A stretch of 64,000 nt of DNA, taken from NCBI GenBank assembly GCA_038745585.1, contig JBCDLH010000005.1, positions 209,351-273,350 on the forward strand, written 5' to 3'. Positions 1 to 9,050 of the stretch are shown piece after piece (positions within the stretch are counted from its first letter, which is position 1; the number at the start of each line of letters is the position of its first letter). The notes under the pieces are model-generated. The model was not told the origin of the DNA and made no database searches. It saw only the letters and a program-made list of their open reading frames with translations. Source of the stretch: HLUCCA09 sp038745585. GTDB lineage: Bacteria > Pseudomonadota > Alphaproteobacteria > Rhodobacterales > Rhodobacteraceae. A program made the position numbers and the translations under genes.

Positions 1-417
1 ATGTCCGCCGGTCTGTCCTAGGGCCTTGCCAGAGGTTGAAAGGCGCGGGCCGCGGATCAGCCCCTCTTCCTGGGCGCGGCGGGTCCCGGCATCGCCGCCG
101 CCCACATCGCGCACGGTGGTAAAACCGCGGTCGAGCATCGCCGCCATGTACCCGGCGGTCCAATGGGCGACATAGGTCGGGTGCATCCGCTCCAACGCGG
201 CAAGGTCCGGCGTGGCGGCGGCGATATGGACATGGGCGTCGATGAGGCCAGGCATGAGCGTCATGCCGGTCGCGGCGATCACACGGTCGGCCTCCGCCGG
301 GATCGACGTCTCCGAGACTTCGGCGATCTTGCCGTCGGCCACGAGCACGTGCCAGCCGCGCCGAAGATCGTCCGACACCCCGTCGAACAGATCGCAGTTC
401 TCGAACTTGATGCGCAT
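1..417 (-). CDS. Metal-dependent amidohydrolase, N-terminal part (cut by window edge)
   Basis: The reading frame is open from an ATG at 417 to the left edge, giving 139 residues of a longer protein. It begins with a small beta-rich segment and then PGLIDAHVHI, the HxH metal-binding signature of the amidohydrolase superfamily. Further on, GFTTVRDVGG and the ending SGKALGQTGGH resemble imidazolonepropionase-like and Xaa-Pro/arginine carboxypeptidase-type hydrolases. No signal peptide is visible, so a cytoplasmic hydrolase is likely. The substrate cannot be told because the remaining metal ligands lie outside the window. The next gene is divergent, 224 bases away. Confidence 0.8.
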   Translation of the reverse strand, partial: MRIKFENCDLFDGVSDDLRRGWHVLVADGKIAEVSETSIPAEADRVIAATGMTLMPGLIDAHVHIAAATPDLAALERMHPTYVAHWTAGYMAAMLDRGFTTVRDVGGGDAGTRRAQEEGLIRGPRLSTSGKALGQTGGH

Positions 418-641
418 CCGCAGCCCCCCTGCCCCGCCCCGCTCCGCCGCGGCTCGGGCGTACCGTGCCATCTGCGCGGCGGAACGCAATCGAGATTTCC
501 CTTGCCTGCCCCAGCGCACAGCGCCTTGATGCGCGCCATGGACCCGCAGACACTTGAAGCCAGCCCAAGGATTGCCGCCGCTCCGGCCGCGCGGCCCGCG
601 CCATGCAACGCGGCCCCACCGGTCTTGGATCGCAGCCCCAG

Positions 642-1133
642 ATGACGGATGCCGCGCATCTTGCCGCCTGCCGCGCGGCGCCCGATCTCTTCAAGGCGGT
701 GGAGACCGCCCTCGGCCAGATCGTCGGGCACAAGCTTTTCACGTTGATGGCCATCGATTGGGAGGGCGCGGCCGCCGCGCGCATCTATACGAGCCACCCC
801 GAGGCCTATCCGGTCGGCGGACGCAAGGCCCTCGGGGCGCTCACGGCCTGGGGCGAGATCGTCCTGCGGGGCCGGCAGCCTTGGATCGGAAACAGCACAG
901 AGGACATCCGCGACGCATTCCCCGACCATGAGCTGATCGCCAGCCTTGGCTGTGCGGCGTGCCTAAACCTTCCGGTGATCGACGCCGAAGGGCCGGGCGG
1001 GGCGCGCGTCATCGGAACTGTGAACCTCCTGCATGAGGCAGGCCACTTTCGGCCCGAGCATATCACGCGGGCAACGCCCTTTGCCGCGCTCCTCCTCCAG
1101 CCCTATCGCGACTGGGCAGCTGGAGCGCGCTAG
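642..1133 (+). CDS. GAF domain protein
   Basis: A 163-residue protein made almost wholly of one GAF-like domain: an N-terminal helix (FKAVETALGQIVGHKLFT), a central beta sheet, and the typical C-terminal stretch LNLPVIDAEG...VIGTVNLLHEAGHF. GAF domains bind small ligands such as cyclic nucleotides or chromophores. Two close cysteines (GCAACL) recall free-methionine sulfoxide reductases, but the full cysteine set of that family is not clear. The ATG at 642 is preferred to 603 because the extra 13 residues are low in complexity and outside the domain. It is a single gene, divergent from the amidohydrolase. About 250 bases after it, up to the next gene, show nothing recognisable. Confidence 0.7.
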   Translation: MTDAAHLAACRAAPDLFKAVETALGQIVGHKLFTLMAIDWEGAAAARIYTSHPEAYPVGGRKALGALTAWGEIVLRGRQPWIGNSTEDIRDAFPDHELIASLGCAACLNLPVIDAEGPGGARVIGTVNLLHEAGHFRPEHITRATPFAALLLQPYRDWAAGAR

Positions 1134-1387
1134 ACGCGTTCGATCTCCCAAGCACGGAAGCAAGGCCACGATCGTCGCCGGTCCCGCACGCCCGTCCCCG
1201 GGGCGGAACGCTCTGGTGTCGCTGGGGCGTCGTTCGGCTCGAGAACGACTTGGGAGGCATAACGCCCGTCAGCCTATAGCAGCGCGCGCACGTCTGCCCT
1301 GGTGCCACCGTTGGCGTTCGGGCAAGGCCGCCCGCGTCGGCAAGGCTCTTCGGCAGGGCCCACAGCACGCGCCATAGGCGCGTCGCC

Positions 1388-1747
1388 CTAACCGATCCGC
1401 ACAAGTTCGGCCAGCCGCAGCGCATCCTCGACCGCATCCTGCAGACGTTGGATCCGTTCCTCATCGTCCGCGCTCTCTAGGTCGCGATTGAGGAGTTCGG
1501 TCACCTCCGCCTCGACCTCAGGCGCAATCGGTCGGCCCGTGCTCACCGCCTCTTGCCGCGCGATGACGACGTCTTGGCGCGCCGCCGCCCATTGCCCTTC
1601 CCAACGGGCGACACGGGCCTCCGCCATTGCAGGGGCCTCCGCCGTTGCAGGGGGCGCAGTCGGCGCTGCGGCGCTGCCCGGTTCACCCGTACCGTAGCAG
1701 CCCGCCAGGGCCGTCAGTGCCAAACCGAAGAGCACATGCCGTATCAC
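1388..1747 (-). CDS. Small lipoprotein coupled to the caspase gene
   Basis: A 119-residue protein with a signal peptide and lipobox LTALAGC, so it should be lipid-anchored at the periplasmic side. After an Ala/Pro-rich linker it forms a predicted helical, acidic domain. I do not recognise the family. The start is GTG at 1747, overlapping the stop of the upstream caspase gene as GTGA, so the two genes are translationally coupled and probably work together at the envelope. Confidence 0.65.
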   Translation of the reverse strand: MIRHVLFGLALTALAGCYGTGEPGSAAAPTAPPATAEAPAMAEARVARWEGQWAAARQDVVIARQEAVSTGRPIAPEVEAEVTELLNRDLESADDEERIQRLQDAVEDALRLAELVRIG

Positions 1748-3282
1748 TCGTTCCCCTCCAAAAAAGCTGTCAGCCAGGCATAGGAGCCGTCCGGCGCGTC
1801 GCCAACAAGGCCGAGATGCGCATAAAACGTCTGTGCATCCGACATCGCGCGGTCCGAGAGCCGCGTGATCCCACGGCTCGAGGCGAAACGGGGCTGAAAT
1901 TCGATCTCCATATACTCCGACAAATAGCGGTTCGTGAGGACCAAAAGGTCGTGATAGTAGGTGCGGCTCGCGTCGAGATCAGCGGCGACGCCCTCTTTGA
2001 TCGCCGCGATCTGGGCAACTTGGCGGCGCATCGTCGCCAGGGTCTGCTGCGCGCCCGTATCATCGGCAAACTCGGCCTCGGCTTCGCTGAGGTTCTCCTC
2101 GGCCGTGCGAAGCGACTCCTCGACCGAGGCGAAGCGCTGCAGGTCATTGCGCAGGATCCCGGCGGTGTAGGTCCCCACAAACGCGGCTTTGCGCGCGCCC
2201 TCGCCCATCAGGGCGGCAAAGCCTCGTGCACCCGCGGGCTGAGCGTTCTGCCACGCGGCGAATGCCTGCTTGACTTGCGTATCGGGCGGATAGCCGACGC
2301 TCGGCACAAGATAGCCAGCGAGTTCGAGCGCGGCGGTCGCCTGGGGCAAGTCCGCCGCGGCGATTTCGGCCTCCTCGGCGTTGCCTTCGAGGCTGTCGAT
2401 CCGGAGCCGTGCCACGATGGCGTAGATCCCTTCAGGATAGTCGTCGAGATAGCCGCGATAGCTCTCAACGCTATGGGCCCCAACCGCCCGGCGCCACCGC
2501 GCGAATTCATCGTCGGGGTCGCGCCGGTCGGCGGCGGGCGCAAAGGCATGCTCGCCCAGCACCGCCTCTTCGACCCAGGGCACCTGCGCCCCGCCCGAGC
2601 GGCGCACCACGTCCTGCCGGACGCGGCCAAACATCAGCCGCACGTCGAGCCCCGGCGTTTCGATGTGCTGCAGGAGCGCTGCGGTAAACGGGCTGTTCTC
2701 GCCGGCGCCGTCGGCCGCCACATTGCCGGGATCGGTGGCATAGGCCACAAGGGTGCCCGCCCCACCCGAAACCGGCGCAAGCCCGGGCCGACCGAGGCCC
2801 GCAGGCCCGAACGGATTGTCGCGGCACGCGTCAAGGACGATGAGCGACAGACCGGCGCCGAGGCCCTCGGTCGCGCCGATCAACTCGCTCAGGGTCAGGC
2901 TCGCTTCGGTGAGCGCCGGCCCCGAGACCTCGGTGAGCTCCGTGCCGATCAGGTAGTTCTCCGCGCCGACCTGCACCGCGTGACCTGCATAAAAGATCAT
3001 CGCGATCTCTGCGCCTTCAGCGGCGCCGCGAAACCAGGTCAACGCCTCCTGCATCTCTTCGCGCGTAAGATCCGTTTCGCGACGAACGTCGAAACCGAGA
3101 CGTGCTAGCGCTGCATCCAACGCCGCGACATCGTTCGCAGGGTTGCGCAGCGCAAGCTCGTCCCGCGCGTAGCCACCATTGCCGATAAGGAGCGCCACGC
3201 GCCCCTCGGCCGCAGCCGTCAGTGGCGTGAGGCAGATCCATAGAACGACGAGAACGGATCGCATGGCAAAAACGGATCGCAT
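1744..3282 (-). CDS. Secreted caspase-family peptidase (C14)
   Basis: A 512-residue protein with a signal peptide (hydrophobic core LVVLWICLTPLTAAA), then a caspase-like domain starting at GRVALLIGNGGYA. The catalytic pair is visible: His101 in FYAGHAVQ and Cys153 in VLDACRDNPF, both in standard family context. The C-terminal half (about residues 260-512) is helical, with a coiled-coil-like part, and is of unknown function. Bacterial caspase homologues cleave after basic or acidic residues and often serve in signalling or defence. The start at 3282 has a suitable ribosome binding site (GAGGG 8 bases upstream); the ATG at 3264 has none. The first codons are duplicated by an 18-bp tandem repeat. 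It is coupled to the lipoprotein gene and divergent from the 801-residue protein. Confidence 0.85.
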   Translation of the reverse strand: MRSVFAMRSVLVVLWICLTPLTAAAEGRVALLIGNGGYARDELALRNPANDVAALDAALARLGFDVRRETDLTREEMQEALTWFRGAAEGAEIAMIFYAGHAVQVGAENYLIGTELTEVSGPALTEASLTLSELIGATEGLGAGLSLIVLDACRDNPFGPAGLGRPGLAPVSGGAGTLVAYATDPGNVAADGAGENSPFTAALLQHIETPGLDVRLMFGRVRQDVVRRSGGAQVPWVEEAVLGEHAFAPAADRRDPDDEFARWRRAVGAHSVESYRGYLDDYPEGIYAIVARLRIDSLEGNAEEAEIAAADLPQATAALELAGYLVPSVGYPPDTQVKQAFAAWQNAQPAGARGFAALMGEGARKAAFVGTYTAGILRNDLQRFASVEESLRTAEENLSEAEAEFADDTGAQQTLATMRRQVAQIAAIKEGVAADLDASRTYYHDLLVLTNRYLSEYMEIEFQPRFASSRGITRLSDRAMSDAQTFYAHLGLVGDAPDGSYAWLTAFLEGNE

Positions 3283-3288
3283 GGCAAA
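3253..3288. repeat. Perfect 18-bp tandem duplication over the caspase start
   Basis: The unit aacggatcgcatggcaaa occurs twice with no mismatch. It duplicates the start codon region, so the protein begins MRSVFA-MRSVLV. This is a recent slippage-type duplication and leaves two candidate start codons in frame. Confidence 0.9.
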
Positions 3289-3540
3289 ACCCTCGTGACC
3301 GACACACCGGTTCCGAGGTCATTGCAGGAGCGCTTTCACCATTCAAGCGCGAAGGCCGCGCCCCGCATCCGAGCGTCTCGGCCAAGCGCCGCCGATTGCA
3401 GGTAAGCCAGAGGTCGCAAAGCCCACATGCGGACCCTTCAAAAAAATGGAGAGAACTTTTGAACCAACCGTCGACCCGCTCCGACCAAGAGCTGTCAATC
3501 GCAATGGCCCCCCCCTGGCCACCCCTTAGGAGCACGCAAC

Positions 3541-5946
3541 ATGGCACAAGTTTGGAGCGACGTGTACTACCGCAAAATCCTCGCCTATCTGGGCCTTCCC
3601 AACGAGCCCCGCTTCGTCGACCTCATCACGAAGATTCAAGGCTATCTTGAAGACGAGGATTACGCGAATGCCGAGAAATGGGCGAAAGCCCTGGCGGATC
3701 TGGTCAAGTCCGAAGCGGGCGCGGGCCATGAGACCTGGGGCACGGACGCGGTCAATCAGACCCAGATCGTCAACGACGTCTTCGACGCCATTCGCCTTGG
3801 CATCTCGATCCTCGAAGAGGACGGCGATCCGGAATTCGAAGATGATCTTTTGGGCGATTGGGTCCTTCCCGATGGCAATGTCGATCCGGTTGCCGATCCC
3901 AATGCGGGCGGCGTGGATGTCGGCCAAGCCGAGCGCGACGAGGCCGCACGTGCCGAGGCTGAAGAGGCCGCCACCGAAGAGCGCGCCGAGAACCTCGTTC
4001 ACATGGCGGCCCGCAACCTCGATCTGATCGGCGACACGCGCTACGATGGCGACATCATTGCGCTGATCAACATTGCGCTGATGGGCGATCCCGGCCTCAT
4101 TCGCGTGGCCGAAGAGTTGGCACAGGCGATTGCGGCGGATCGCGGCATGGCGCCTGGGCCCGAGCTGGACGCGTTCGTTCGGGACATGCGCACGCGGCTC
4201 GCCGATCAGGCGATGCGCGCAGCCGAGGCCTGGAACGACCCCGACAGTCCGGAATTTCCCAATCTCGGCAATGACACCCGCGTGTTGACCGTAGGCGGCG
4301 ATGACGAGAGCGACGGCGGCGGAACGCAGCCTGGCTTTCATCCCGGTGGCGGTGATAGCGACAGTGACAGTGACAGTGACAGTGACAGCGACGGGAGCGA
4401 TCGCGGCAACGGAAGGGACGGCGATCGGAACACCCTAGACCGCAGCGACCTCTTCAGCCGGGACGAAGAGCCCATGCCGATCCGCGACGAAGACCCAGAG
4501 CGTCCGCCCTCCTCGCACTATGAGCCGCCGAATTTCCGCCAGCAGATGGACGCGCAAACCGAGCCCGAGCTGCAAGACGCCGAGGCGGCCGAACGCGCCC
4601 GCGCGGCAGCCGAGGCGGCGCGCGAGGCGGCCGAGGAGGAAGCGCTCGACATCGCGAAGATTGCAGAGTTCCTCAACGATAACGACAAGGAAGGCGCCAA
4701 GGCGCTCGCCCTGCGCGCAGCCAACGAGATGCGCCGAGCCGGCCGAAGCGACGAATCTGCGGGTGCGATTGCAAAACGGCTCCTTGCGGCGGCAATCGCA
4801 CAGGCGCGGGCCGGTCGGGAGGCGACCGAGGCGGCAAACGCGCTGCCAGACGCTGTCTGGGATGACCCGCGCATGCTGCGCGTCGGGATGCAGTTCGTGC
4901 AGGCCTACACAAAGGGAGACGTCAAACTGGCGCGTCAGATCCTCGCCAAGGCCGTCGCTCTCGCACGCCAGATCGCAGAACAACTCGGCCTGCTCGCTCA
5001 GATCGGCGCCGAAGAGGTCCTCAACAACTTTCTGCCCCACCGCGCCGACCGCGACATCGAAGGGCCAGAGGCCGAGTTGCGCGCCGGACTTGATCAGGTC
5101 GACGCCGCGGTGAAGGCACATGAGGAGAAGAAGGCCGCCAAAGCGCGTGCCGCAACTGAGCCGCCGACCGTGGCGCCACCAGACCTGCCACCGCGCGACG
5201 AAGGCGAGGGGCCCAGAGATGGGGCCAGAGATGGGGCCAGAGATGGGGCCGACGATGTCTCAGCCTCCGATCCCGACCCGTCCGACCTCCGCGCTCATAT
5301 CCAAGCGCAAATGGCCGAGATGCTCCGAGCGCTTCAGGCCAACGACCCGCAAACCGCGCGCGCCCTGGCGCTTCGCCTCGAAGCGCGGCTTGCCGGTGTC
5401 GCGGGACCGTTCGGCGACATGAAAGCCGCCGACATCCTGAGGCTGGTGATCAAAAAGAAGCGCGCCATCGACAAGGAAAACGGCGTACCCGATCCCATCG
5501 TTGCCTCGGCCGACAAGAGCAACGACGACGACAGCGAAAGCACCGTGTCCTCGGTCTACAGCGTCGACGTCAAAAACGACGACAACCGCGACAACGACGA
5601 TGATGAGCCCCCAGCCGCGGGTGCTGCGCTCAGTCTCAAGCTCGTGGCCAAGGTCGATTGGGAGAAGTTCGTCGAGGTCTACAGCCTGAGCCCCGAGGAA
5701 ATCGAAGCCCTCAAGGAGATCGCCACAAAGATCGTCCGCAAGGGCCCCGATGCCACGGCCGTCATCAAGGGCGGCAAGGAGCTTCTTGCACGCGCCAAGA
5801 AGGCCAAAAGTGGCGCCAAGTTCAAGAACGGCATCCATGTCGCCGCCGCCGTCGAAGACGTCCTCCTGCGCCGCGCGGAGAACAAGAAGCTGACGAAGCC
5901 GATGAAGGCCTCCGACATCCCCGACGACGCGGATGTAGCGGCCTGA
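3541..5946 (+). CDS. Large acidic helical protein of unknown function
   Basis: An 801-residue protein without signal peptide or membrane segment. It has a Shine-Dalgarno AGGAG just upstream of the ATG. Several short helical-hairpin modules resemble each other: around residue 40 (LEDEDYANAEKWAKALA), 183 (LMGDPGLIRVAEELAQAIA), 379 (LNDNDKEGAKALALRA), 460 (TKGDVKLARQILAKAVALA) and 600 (LQANDPQTARALALRLEA). They are TPR-like in shape. Disordered, highly charged linkers separate them, including an Asp-Ser run (residues 272-284), an Ala/Glu coiled coil near 345-370, and an RDGA repeat near 557-570. A basic C-terminal domain follows (KIVRKGPDATAVIKGGKELL). I do not recognise a family. It is divergent from the caspase gene, 258 bases away, so it could be a partner or substrate; that is inference only. 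Confidence 0.7.
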   Translation: MAQVWSDVYYRKILAYLGLPNEPRFVDLITKIQGYLEDEDYANAEKWAKALADLVKSEAGAGHETWGTDAVNQTQIVNDVFDAIRLGISILEEDGDPEFEDDLLGDWVLPDGNVDPVADPNAGGVDVGQAERDEAARAEAEEAATEERAENLVHMAARNLDLIGDTRYDGDIIALINIALMGDPGLIRVAEELAQAIAADRGMAPGPELDAFVRDMRTRLADQAMRAAEAWNDPDSPEFPNLGNDTRVLTVGGDDESDGGGTQPGFHPGGGDSDSDSDSDSDSDGSDRGNGRDGDRNTLDRSDLFSRDEEPMPIRDEDPERPPSSHYEPPNFRQQMDAQTEPELQDAEAAERARAAAEAAREAAEEEALDIAKIAEFLNDNDKEGAKALALRAANEMRRAGRSDESAGAIAKRLLAAAIAQARAGREATEAANALPDAVWDDPRMLRVGMQFVQAYTKGDVKLARQILAKAVALARQIAEQLGLLAQIGAEEVLNNFLPHRADRDIEGPEAELRAGLDQVDAAVKAHEEKKAAKARAATEPPTVAPPDLPPRDEGEGPRDGARDGARDGADDVSASDPDPSDLRAHIQAQMAEMLRALQANDPQTARALALRLEARLAGVAGPFGDMKAADILRLVIKKKRAIDKENGVPDPIVASADKSNDDDSESTVSSVYSVDVKNDDNRDNDDDEPPAAGAALSLKLVAKVDWEKFVEVYSLSPEEIEALKEIATKIVRKGPDATAVIKGGKELLARAKKAKSGAKFKNGIHVAAAVEDVLLRRAENKKLTKPMKASDIPDDADVAA
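4354..4392. repeat. Hexanucleotide repeat encoding Asp-Ser
   Basis: About six copies of GACAGT or close variants in a row encode (Asp-Ser)6-Asp in the linker of the 801-residue protein. A tract like this can change length in steps of two residues without breaking the frame. Confidence 0.9.
5209..5250. repeat. 12-bp tandem repeat encoding RDGA
   Basis: Three units of gggsccagagat plus a partial fourth unit encode the repeating tetrapeptide Arg-Asp-Gly-Ala in the second linker of the 801-residue protein. Confidence 0.9.
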
Positions 5947-5980
5947 GGAGAGCAGCCCAATGTGTTTGTAACGAGTGCCC

Positions 5981-6017
5981 GACCGGGCGGTGTCCCCCAC
6001 GCCGCCCGGTCCGTTTT
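5981..6017 (+). terminator. Intrinsic terminator after the 801-residue protein gene
   Basis: A perfect 10-bp stem, gaccgggcgg pairing with ccgcccggtc, has an 11-base loop and is followed by CGTTTTCC. It lies 35 bases after the stop codon on the same strand. The rest of the gap up to 6229 shows nothing else. Confidence 0.75.
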
Positions 6018-6229
6018 CCTGCGGCCACCCCGGGGGCCAAGCGCCACCCCGCCATTAGAAGAAGGAGACCGCTCTTGACCCGCACGCGTCGCGCAGCCCT
6101 CATGACACGGCGCCGCGCCACATTTCTTGGGAGCGATGGATGGCCGGCACGGGCAGATCAGCGTATCGAGTGCAATAGGGTCCGGACGTGCGTCTCCGCG
6201 CCGAGCCGCCGCCTTGGAGGATGACCGAG

Positions 6230-6814
6230 ATGGATGACGACGACCGCGTTCTTGCCTATGTTCAAGGCCGCCTCGATGGCCCAGACCAGAGCGCCTTCGA
6301 GCGCGATTTGGCCAAGCGGGCTGATTTGCGCGCCGAGATTGCCGCGCTGCGCGCCACGCGCGACGCCTTTGCGCAAGAAGAGGCCGATGCGGCACCGGCA
6401 GAGGGCGCCTGGCAGCGCCTGTCTCAGAGCATCACGACCGAGCGGGCGCCGGCCAATCTAAACCGCCGCCCGGCCCTTGCACAAATGGCCGCCGCCGCCA
6501 TCGGCGCCATCGCGATCTGGCAGTTTCTTGCGGTGCCCTTTTTGCCGGGCGGCGAGGAGGCGGGCTTTGTCCCGGTCAGCGAGGCGCCGCTGAGCCCGGC
6601 GGAGGCCGAGCGGGCACTCCGCGTTGGCTTTGCTGAGACGGCGAGCGTCGGCGCGCTGACCGCACTCCTCGCCGAAGCCGGTGCGCGCATCGTCGACGGG
6701 CCGAGCGCTGTCGGCCTGTTTACGCTAAGCTTCGACGACGCCGCCGCGCGAGAGGCCGCCGAAGCGATCTTCGCGGCCCGCGGCGCGCTTGTGCTCGTCG
6801 TCTCCCGCCCATGA
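6230..6814 (+). CDS. Probable anti-sigma factor, membrane-anchored
   Basis: A 194-residue protein. The N-terminal part (MDDDDRVLAYVQGRLDGPDQ... up to about residue 65) is a small helical domain like those of anti-sigma factors, without the HxxxCxxC zinc motif. One membrane segment follows (about 85-107, ALAQMAAAAIGAIAIWQFLAV), then a periplasmic domain with an alternating beta/alpha pattern. The start at 6230 is chosen because GGAGG lies 9 bases upstream; the ATG at 6221 is too close to that site. The gene is convergent with the ECF sigma gene at 6883-7416, its likely partner. Confidence 0.7.
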   Translation: MDDDDRVLAYVQGRLDGPDQSAFERDLAKRADLRAEIAALRATRDAFAQEEADAAPAEGAWQRLSQSITTERAPANLNRRPALAQMAAAAIGAIAIWQFLAVPFLPGGEEAGFVPVSEAPLSPAEAERALRVGFAETASVGALTALLAEAGARIVDGPSAVGLFTLSFDDAAAREAAEAIFAARGALVLVVSRP

Positions 6815-6882
6815 TGTCGCGAAGAACGCCAAAGGGCTATACGCCCTCCCCAGCGCCCAAAGCCGGCCAGGTCGGGGATGCC

Positions 6883-7416
6883 CTAGCTGCCAAGACAGCG
6901 CAGAAGCGCCTGTTTGGCGTGAAAGATCCGCGACTTGACGGTCCCGGCCGGGACATCTTCGACGGCGGCGATCTCCTCGTAGGTCAGCCCATCGAAAAAG
7001 GCGAGGCGCACGACGAGCCGTTGCGCAGCCTTCAGCCCGTCAAGACAGGCCCGCACGCGCGCCGCATCCTCAGCCGACGCAAGGATCGTCTCGGAATCGG
7101 GCTCGGTGTCGCTGCTTTCGGGCACCTCCTCGACAAAGCTTACGCGGGTGCCGCGCCGCACCCGATCCACATACTTGTTGCGCGCAATGGCAAAGAGCCA
7201 TGTGCGGGCGGACGACGCGCCACCAAAGCGGGCGGCCGTCCGCCACACGTCGAGCATCGCATCGTGCAGCAGGTCGGACGCCTCCTCGGCCTCGGCACCG
7301 CGGGCCCGCAAGAACCCGCGCAACGCGCTCTGGTGGCGCTCGTAAAAGACCCGCATCGCCGTAGTGTCCCGCTCCGCGATGCGCGCAAGCAGGCGCTTGT
7401 CGTCCCAATCCTGCAT
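6883..7416 (-). CDS. ECF-type RNA polymerase sigma factor
   Basis: A 177-residue sigma-70 family protein of the two-domain extracytoplasmic type. Region 2 contains DLLHDAMLDVWRTAARF and the -10 recognition helix TWLFAIARNKYVDRVRR. Region 4 has the helix-turn-helix LTYEEIAAVEDVPAGTVKSR. Length and motifs fit the family with no extra domains. It would direct transcription of envelope or secreted-protein genes when freed from the anti-sigma factor. It is divergent from the subtilisin-like lipoprotein gene at 7611, a plausible target. Unlike most sigma/anti-sigma pairs it is not in one operon with its likely anti-sigma but faces it tail to tail. Confidence 0.9.
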   Translation of the reverse strand: MQDWDDKRLLARIAERDTTAMRVFYERHQSALRGFLRARGAEAEEASDLLHDAMLDVWRTAARFGGASSARTWLFAIARNKYVDRVRRGTRVSFVEEVPESSDTEPDSETILASAEDAARVRACLDGLKAAQRLVVRLAFFDGLTYEEIAAVEDVPAGTVKSRIFHAKQALLRCLGS

Positions 7417-7610
7417 CGATGGGCAGGCCTCCTTTATGCACCAGCGCGCGCCCGATCGCGGCTACGGGGGCGTATCTCGGTGCGAAAGTCGGGGATTCTC
7501 CCTGCAAGGTCAACGCACTCGGGCGAAGCTGGCGGATCTGTGCACGCCGCAGCCACGCGCGTGCGGGCAAAGCGGCCCGGGGCAGCCGGCGAAATCAGCG
7601 AGCGAGCAGC

Positions 7611-8813
7611 ATGCGTGTCATGAACCTCTCCGGCATGAACCTCTCCGGCATGACTCTTTCCGGCTTGACGCGCATTTGGCGCCTCAGCGTCGGTGTCCTG
7701 GGCTTGGCTCTGCTTCTGGGCTGCGTCGCGCCATCCCCGCCCGGCACGGCGCGCGGAAGTGTCGAACTCTTCGCGCCCGGCGAGGTTATCGCCCTTACGC
7801 CGGATGCCGACACCGCCGCATTGGTTCGCGCCGGCGCCGCTCGCGCGGATTTTGAGCTTCTGGAAGACGTGTCGCTGTCGGCGCTCGACTTGCGCATGCT
7901 CAGCTTTGCCTATCCGCCCGATCTCGACGGACGCGGCGCGATCGCGGTGCTCGAAGACCTCAATCCGTCGGTGATCGCCGGGGTCAATCATGCCTATCGC
8001 CTGGCATCCCTCGAAGGCGCGGAGCAGTTCGACTATGCAGACGCGCTTTTGGCTTGGCCCTCGGGCGGCTGCCGAACGGTTGGCCCAATCGGACTGCTCG
8101 ATACAGGTGTCGATGTCAGTGCAGCCGCGGGCTCAACGGGCACGGTCGTCCGGCGCAGTTTCGTCCGCGGAACGGGGATCGGCGACCGGCATGGCTCGGA
8201 CGTCGCGTCGGTCCTGCTCAACCCCGAGCGTGTGGCCGGCGCACGGATCTACAGTGCCGCCGTTGTTGAGCGCGCGGGCGCGGGGGATGCGCGTGCAAGC
8301 GTCGACAGTCTGATCAAGGGCCTCGACTGGCTCGCCTCCGAGGGCGTGCGCGTTGTCAATGTCAGCCTGACCGGGCCCTACAACAAGCTCCTGGACCGGA
8401 GCGTACAGGAGGCGGTGCGCGGGCGCATGACGCTCGTTGCGGCCGTTGGCAACGAGGGCGCAGGCGGCCCGCCGCGGTACCCGGCTGCGTTTGAAGACGT
8501 GATCGCCGTGACCGCCGTCGACGCCGACAGGCGCATCTACCGCAATGCGAGCCGCGGCGCCCATGTCGATGTCGCAGCGCCGGGTGTCGACATCGCCATC
8601 ACCCGCGGCGGCGAGATACGGTTCGTGACGGGGACATCTGTCGCAGCCCCTTTCGTCACCGCGCGGATCGCAACAGACCCCGCACTTTTCGGCCAACCCG
8701 CCGCGCAGATCCGGCGCGCATTGGCCAACTCAACCCAAGATCTCGGCCCCCCGGGCATCGACGCGACCTTTGGCGCAGGCCTGCTCCGCGCGGCACCTCG
8801 CTGCGCCCGCTAG
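7611..8813 (+). CDS. Subtilisin-like serine protease lipoprotein (S8)
   Basis: A 400-residue protease. A lipobox (LALLLGC) follows a hydrophobic segment, so it should be lipid-anchored. The catalytic triad is visible: Asp164 (GLLDTGVD), His194 (DRHGSDVASV) and Ser343 (GTSVAAPFV), with the oxyanion Asn in AAVGNEGAGG. The region between lipobox and Asp is about 130 residues and may be a propeptide. The start is uncertain because the first residues are a triple repeat, MNLSG-MNLSG-MTLSG, so ATGs at 7611, 7620, 7635 and 7650 are all in frame; 7611 is the longest option that adds no odd sequence. It lies divergent from the ECF sigma gene and is a likely part of its regulon. Confidence 0.85.
   Translation: MRVMNLSGMNLSGMTLSGLTRIWRLSVGVLGLALLLGCVAPSPPGTARGSVELFAPGEVIALTPDADTAALVRAGAARADFELLEDVSLSALDLRMLSFAYPPDLDGRGAIAVLEDLNPSVIAGVNHAYRLASLEGAEQFDYADALLAWPSGGCRTVGPIGLLDTGVDVSAAAGSTGTVVRRSFVRGTGIGDRHGSDVASVLLNPERVAGARIYSAAVVERAGAGDARASVDSLIKGLDWLASEGVRVVNVSLTGPYNKLLDRSVQEAVRGRMTLVAAVGNEGAGGPPRYPAAFEDVIAVTAVDADRRIYRNASRGAHVDVAAPGVDIAITRGGEIRFVTGTSVAAPFVTARIATDPALFGQPAAQIRRALANSTQDLGPPGIDATFGAGLLRAAPRCAR
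7620..7664. repeat. 15-bp tandem repeat at the protease start
   Basis: Two perfect units of atgaacctctccggc and a third with two changes. Each unit carries an in-frame ATG, so the number of copies changes the length of the signal-peptide n-region. Confidence 0.9.
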
Positions 8814-9050
8814 CGCGCCGAACGCCGCAATGCACCCAGAGCGTGCCCTGCGGTGCAACGGAGCTTTGGCGATGGAACGTAGGTCTTATGGTGCCTTCCT
8901 CTGTCAGAGGAACGCAGAACGCGCGGCCACTTACAGGCCAGCATCTGGCCGGTATCAAGCGGGTGCCGGGCCGGTATCGGGACAGTAGAGAGCCGGAGTG
9001 ATTGGAGGCGGGCCGCCCAGGGAGACCAACGACCCGCCAAGAGGATCGCG

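Noticed and set aside
1627..3108. 493-codon open frame antisense to the caspase gene
   Set aside because: The caspase dyad, signal peptide and coupled lipoprotein are on the other strand; this frame has no features.
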